A stretch of 64,000 nucleotides of DNA. It comes from Alloascoidea africana. Its lineage: Eukaryota > Ascomycota > Alloascoideomycetes > Alloascoideales > Alloascoideaceae. The notes beneath the pieces are model-generated. The model did not search any database and was not told where the DNA came from. It was given only the letters and a program-made list of their open reading frames with translations. Made by a program: the position numbers and the translations under genes. The stretch lies in contig JAKTTT010000077.1 of assembly GCA_030581615.1 (NCBI GenBank), positions 25,855 to 89,854 on the forward strand. Direction: 5' to 3'. Position 1 is the first letter of the stretch. Each line of letters opens with the position of its first letter. Shown here piece after piece: positions 60,945 through 64,000 of this stretch.

Positions 60945-62895
60945 ATGGCTATCGAGGAGCAGCTTCTGAAACAGTTTGGACCATCTTTAGAATCAACCGA
61001 AGATAAAAATGAATTATTACAGGAAATGAAAGAGATTATGGAGATTTTCTCCTTTGGTGTAGAAGAACTCCACGTGAAGTGGGAGGCATACAGTATCACG
61101 ATGAAGATAACAAATCTATCGGTTGAAAATCTGGTTCAGCTAAAGTCGAGCATCCAACAAGATCTGGAGAAATCTAATCAGAGGAAGTTAAATTCAGCAA
61201 ATAGACCAAGAGGTTTGGTACCTCGATCGACTCCCAGAAGTTCATCGGGTTTTATCAGTCCTTCTGTGCGAGCTGCACCACCCTCCACTCCTTCCACAAT
61301 CAAAAGACCGATACTGAGCGAAGAAACACCGCTCGAATCTAAAAGGTCAAGAAACTTTTTGGGAGAGTCATCGCCCATCGCTGATACCTCCACACCGTTT
61401 AAATCGTAAGCATATCTATTTCCCTTTTTTCGTCAAATACACTAACGAAGCGTAAAGACAACAAACCTCCAAATTCAAACCCGGGGAACAAATTAATGGC
61501 ATTAACTCTCATATCCCTGATGCACAGGGCATTCCTATTTCTTCAGAAGATGATGCTCAGTCAATGGTCAGAATCACCGCAAATTTTGACGCGAAAAAGT
61601 ATGCTTTTCGAACTATGCGACAAAAAATCTTGGAGGCGGCAGATGTTCTGGATGATCAGATTGACAGTTTTATTGAAATCCTGAAAAACCACCATAACCT
61701 CTCATATACAGATTTTGGCAATCCGGCCGCTGTGTCACAAGCTGAAACCATCGCTGTGGGCCGTATTGTCCCGGACTCTGCAACGTATCCGCTTGAGTCC
61801 TCTTTACTGCCAACGTCTGTTGCTCTAGAGACTTCTCGTCAATCGGGATTAGGCTTGAGAGTACGTCTGAAGCTTGACAGAGTAAGCAACTATAGTTTTT
61901 TCCCAGGCCAGATCGTCGGCTTGAAGGGAAAGAATGCAAATGGTGAACATTTTTCGGTTACAGAGATTTTGGAGATACCATATCTTCCTGCGCCAGTTTC
62001 CCTTGGAAGTGACCTGGTTAATTATGAAACAGTACAAGATGGTTCATCCATGAAGATAGTGGTTGCAAATGGACCATACACTTCTTCGGATAATCTTGAA
62101 TTTGAAGGGTTGAGGAACTTGGTGCAAGAGCTGAATACGCAAGTGCGGCCACATGTAGTTATAATGTTGGGTCCTTTTATAGACATTGGCCACAAGCTGA
62201 TAGCCACAGGTGTTACTTCGATTCTGTCGCCATCATCAGAGCAAAGAGAAATCAACACCTTGGATGATGTATTTAGACATTGTGTCTCGACCCAGTTACG
62301 GCAACTTGACCCACGAATACAGGTCATCATGGTTCCCCATGTTCATGATACAAACTCAAAGCATAGCGCCTATCCCCAGGACTCGCTGGAGAGGAAAACT
62401 CTTGAGCTGCCGAAAAATGTCAAGTGCTTCCCGAACCCGTGCACATTCTCACTGAATGAAGTCATGATTGGCGTTTCGACAAATGACGTTCTTTTTGATC
62501 TGAAAGATACAAATCAAGGAGAATGGGCTGCCAAAAGCAAATACGAGAGGGCTGCAGACCATGTTATGATGCAAAGGCGGTACTATCCTGTATTCCCAGG
62601 CTCTAATGACGCAAGTCTTGATGTTCCATTTCTAGGACTTTCCGAATTCAACGACGTTATCCCCGATATTCTGATCATGCCTTCTGGAAAACTGAGGCAC
62701 TCCATCAAAGTCGTGAAAAACGTCATTGTAGTGAACCCGGGTTGTGTGATGAAAAACGTTCAGATGTCTACTTATGCCACAATATCTGTGATTCCTCCTA
62801 ATACACAAGATTTAACAAAGGCTAGCGAAGATGATAGTGACCTGTATTTACATGACGTTTGGAAGCGAGCAAGAGTTGACATTGTTCAAGCATAA
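60945..62895 (+). CDS. POL12: DNA polymerase alpha B subunit, one intron
   Basis: Exons 60945-61405 and 61458-62895 give 632 residues (S. cerevisiae Pol12 has 705). The N-terminus (EEQLLKQFGPSLESTEDKNE ... LQEMKEIMEIFSFGVEEL) is the small helical domain that binds partner proteins. A Ser/Pro-rich linker with several SP/TP sites, typical CDK targets, follows. The C-terminal OB fold (ETIAVGRIVPDSATYPLESS ... FFPGQIVGLKGKNANGEHF) and the inactive phosphoesterase-like domain (VVIMLGPFIDIGHKLI, IMVPHVHDTNSKHSAYPQ, PDILIMPSGKLRHSI, VVNPGCVMKN) complete it. Pol12 bridges Pol1 and the primase at origins. The intron has a CACTAAC branch site and ends in AAG at 61457; the closer GAAG would break the frame. 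Confidence 0.93.
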
Positions 62896-63053
62896 GAACA
62901 TCATAATTGGTGGTTTTTGATAATATATTCATAATGTTTGAGCCATAAATGCTGTTAATTGCCTAGCGCTCAATGTTAGAATTTTCGAATCTTGACTAGG
63001 ATCAAGACCGTTTCAAACATAATGCTGAGATCAACAGTTTTTCACTGGCTTTG

Positions 63054-63275
63054 ATATATCCAGTAAAGCATACAATCGATTGTTCAATGTATCCGTAAAT
63101 TTTCTTGCCTTGACAAATGCATCTGCAATGTATTTCACACTGGCGTATGAAATTGAAGTTATAGTTCTGTAGGACACTGTTTAAAGTAGACACTAAGAAT
63201 CTTATCAGTGTCACTACTGCAAGAGTGCCAAGAACCTTAAAACCTTTTTCTGCTTTCTGTCATGATGGTGGCTGA
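63054..63275 (+). repeat. Dispersed repeat, uninterrupted copy (LTR-like or leader of a retroelement)
   Basis: Its two halves match 14825-14950 (same orientation) and 15020-15106 (reverse complement) at about 80 percent by eye. It lies just upstream of a TATA-like TTTATATAAATA (63304-63315) and a gag-like ORF, as an LTR or 5' leader would. Exact LTR ends, target-site duplication and primer-binding site could not be set by eye. Confidence 0.5.
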
Positions 63276-63498
63276 ACAACGAGCACTTACCCGTAATCGG
63301 GCTTTTATATAAATACTTTAGTACATATTTACTCTCTTTTAATTAACTTTTACTTTTGATTGATAAACTACATTTCACTTAGACCCACACCGTCGGATCC
63401 ACGGATCTTCTAGTCTGATCTTCAACTGTCCTACACCAACAGTTACAGACTTCCACATTGTAGTTCTATCAAGATCTTGAACTTTACAAGCAAGACAC

Positions 63499-63849
63499 AT
63501 GGCTAGGATACCAAGACATCCTGTTCCTCAACCTCCCACAATGAGCGCACCATCAGAATCCAATAGCGCGCAAATCGATAACCTACAGACTTCCCTTGAC
63601 AGCATGTACAAGAAAATCTGTAAGGAAATTAGTCAACTTCGTGTGGAGACAACTACACGACTGGAGAAGATCGAGAACGAAGTGGAACTAGCTAAAGAAG
63701 CTATGGACAGCATTCAAGATCTATCGGATACCATCAATGAGTACTTTCCGTTGGACGATCAGGGAAATCGACGTGACTCGAGAATCACGCCTGTAACGGG
63801 ATCCGATAGCTTACACTCTCCCTATTTAGATAGCATGTGCAGGGTGTAA
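63499..63849 (+). pseudogene. Truncated gag-like coiled-coil ORF of a putative retroelement
   Basis: 116 codons from ATG 63499. After a Pro-rich start (ARIPRHPVPQPP) comes a predicted coiled coil (NLQTSLDSMYKKICKEISQL ... TRLEKIENEVELAKEAM). The frame then runs into the loop of the inverted repeat and stops at 63847-63849 inside the right arm, so the ORF is cut short by the foldback. The gag assignment rests on the small coiled-coil N-terminus, the upstream repeated sequence and the TATA-like box. No capsid, zinc-knuckle, protease or reverse transcriptase sequence lies within the window. A LINE ORF1 or a host gene remains possible. Confidence 0.4.
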
Positions 63850-63956
63850 GCTATCGGATCCCGTTACAGGCGTGATTCTCGAGTCACGTCGATTTCCCTG
63901 ATCTTCCAACGGAAAGTACTCATTGATGGTATCCGATAGATCTTGAATGCTGTCCA
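63704..63956. repeat. 113-bp near-perfect inverted repeat with a 27-bp loop
   Basis: Left arm 63704-63816 and right arm 63844-63956 are reverse complements at 112 of 113 positions; the mismatch lies in the TTGGACGATC / GATCTTCCAA segment. The loop is 63817-63843. The left arm is coding in the gag-like ORF and the right arm is its inverted copy. Confidence 0.9.
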
Positions 63957-64000
63957 GTTTGCAGGTGTACTATCCGAATGACTCAGTGGTGCAGTCTTTG

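Noticed and set aside
1-64000. tRNA genes, rRNA and CRISPR arrays
   Set aside because: I looked for A/B-box-like sequences (GGTTCGANTCC and its complement), ribosomal sequence and regular spacer repeats and found none; small snoRNAs could be missed by eye.

Overview
The window is nuclear DNA from an ascomycete yeast (Saccharomycotina). The evidence is a compact gene order, short introns with GTATGT/GTAAGT donors and CTAAC branch sites, and clear relatives of S. cerevisiae PAP2/TRF4, DCG1, TCO89, CTI6, SPT15, SCC4, YOL107W, TPS2, PSH1, MOH1, VAN1, MDH1, SRX1 and POL12. It also carries genes that S. cerevisiae lacks: a PHAF1/UPF0183 protein, an ASH1-type AWS-SET methyltransferase, a stomatin-like SLP2 and a fungal AMP-binding-like protein. 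Together with 22 reconstructed introns (six in one gene), this points to a lineage outside Saccharomycetaceae. CTG encodes an invariant leucine in TBP, so a CUG-Ser code is unlikely. The species cannot be named from the sequence alone.

Layout. 1-3.8 kb: 5' part of a TRF4-type poly(A) polymerase (minus), a seven-exon PHAF1-like gene (plus) and a DCG1-like racemase (minus). 4-12 kb: TCO89-like and CTI6 (minus), an unknown coiled-coil gene (plus), and TBP with one intron (minus). 12.4-14.3 kb: SCC4. 14.3-17.8 kb: gene-poor, with a rearranged copy of a dispersed repeat. 17.8-23 kb: INA22/INA17-like, TMEM115-like and TPS2. 23-27 kb: gene-poor, with a possible gene relic. 27-34 kb: four-exon PSH1-like RING ligase, three-exon MOH1 (Yippee), VAN1. 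34-37.5 kb: gene-poor. 37.5-43.7 kb: ASH1-type SET gene and a GPI-anchored serine-rich protein. 44-48 kb: AMP-binding-like gene, SLP2 and a WW-like protein. 48.9-52.2 kb: a tandem array of three small MAPR/cytochrome-b5-like genes. 53.5-62.9 kb: a very long low-complexity coiled-coil gene, MDH1, SRX1 and POL12. 63-64 kb: a retroelement-like 5' region whose short ORF runs into a 113-bp, almost perfect inverted repeat.

Regulation visible in the sequence fits gene function. MBF-type ACGCGT boxes lie about 40 bp upstream of SCC4 and POL12. A Yap1-type TTACTAA lies upstream of SRX1. A CCAAT box lies upstream of MDH1. Reb1-like TTACCCG sites recur in several divergent promoters.

The most notable observations are: frequent AAG 3' splice sites (7 of 22 introns) plus a GC-AG intron; the tandem MAPR triplet, in which the middle copy has lost the axial tyrosine position; the ASH1-type SET protein with an internal duplication; a strong 5'-to-3' fall in GC within several genes; and the foldback in the retroelement-like ORF.
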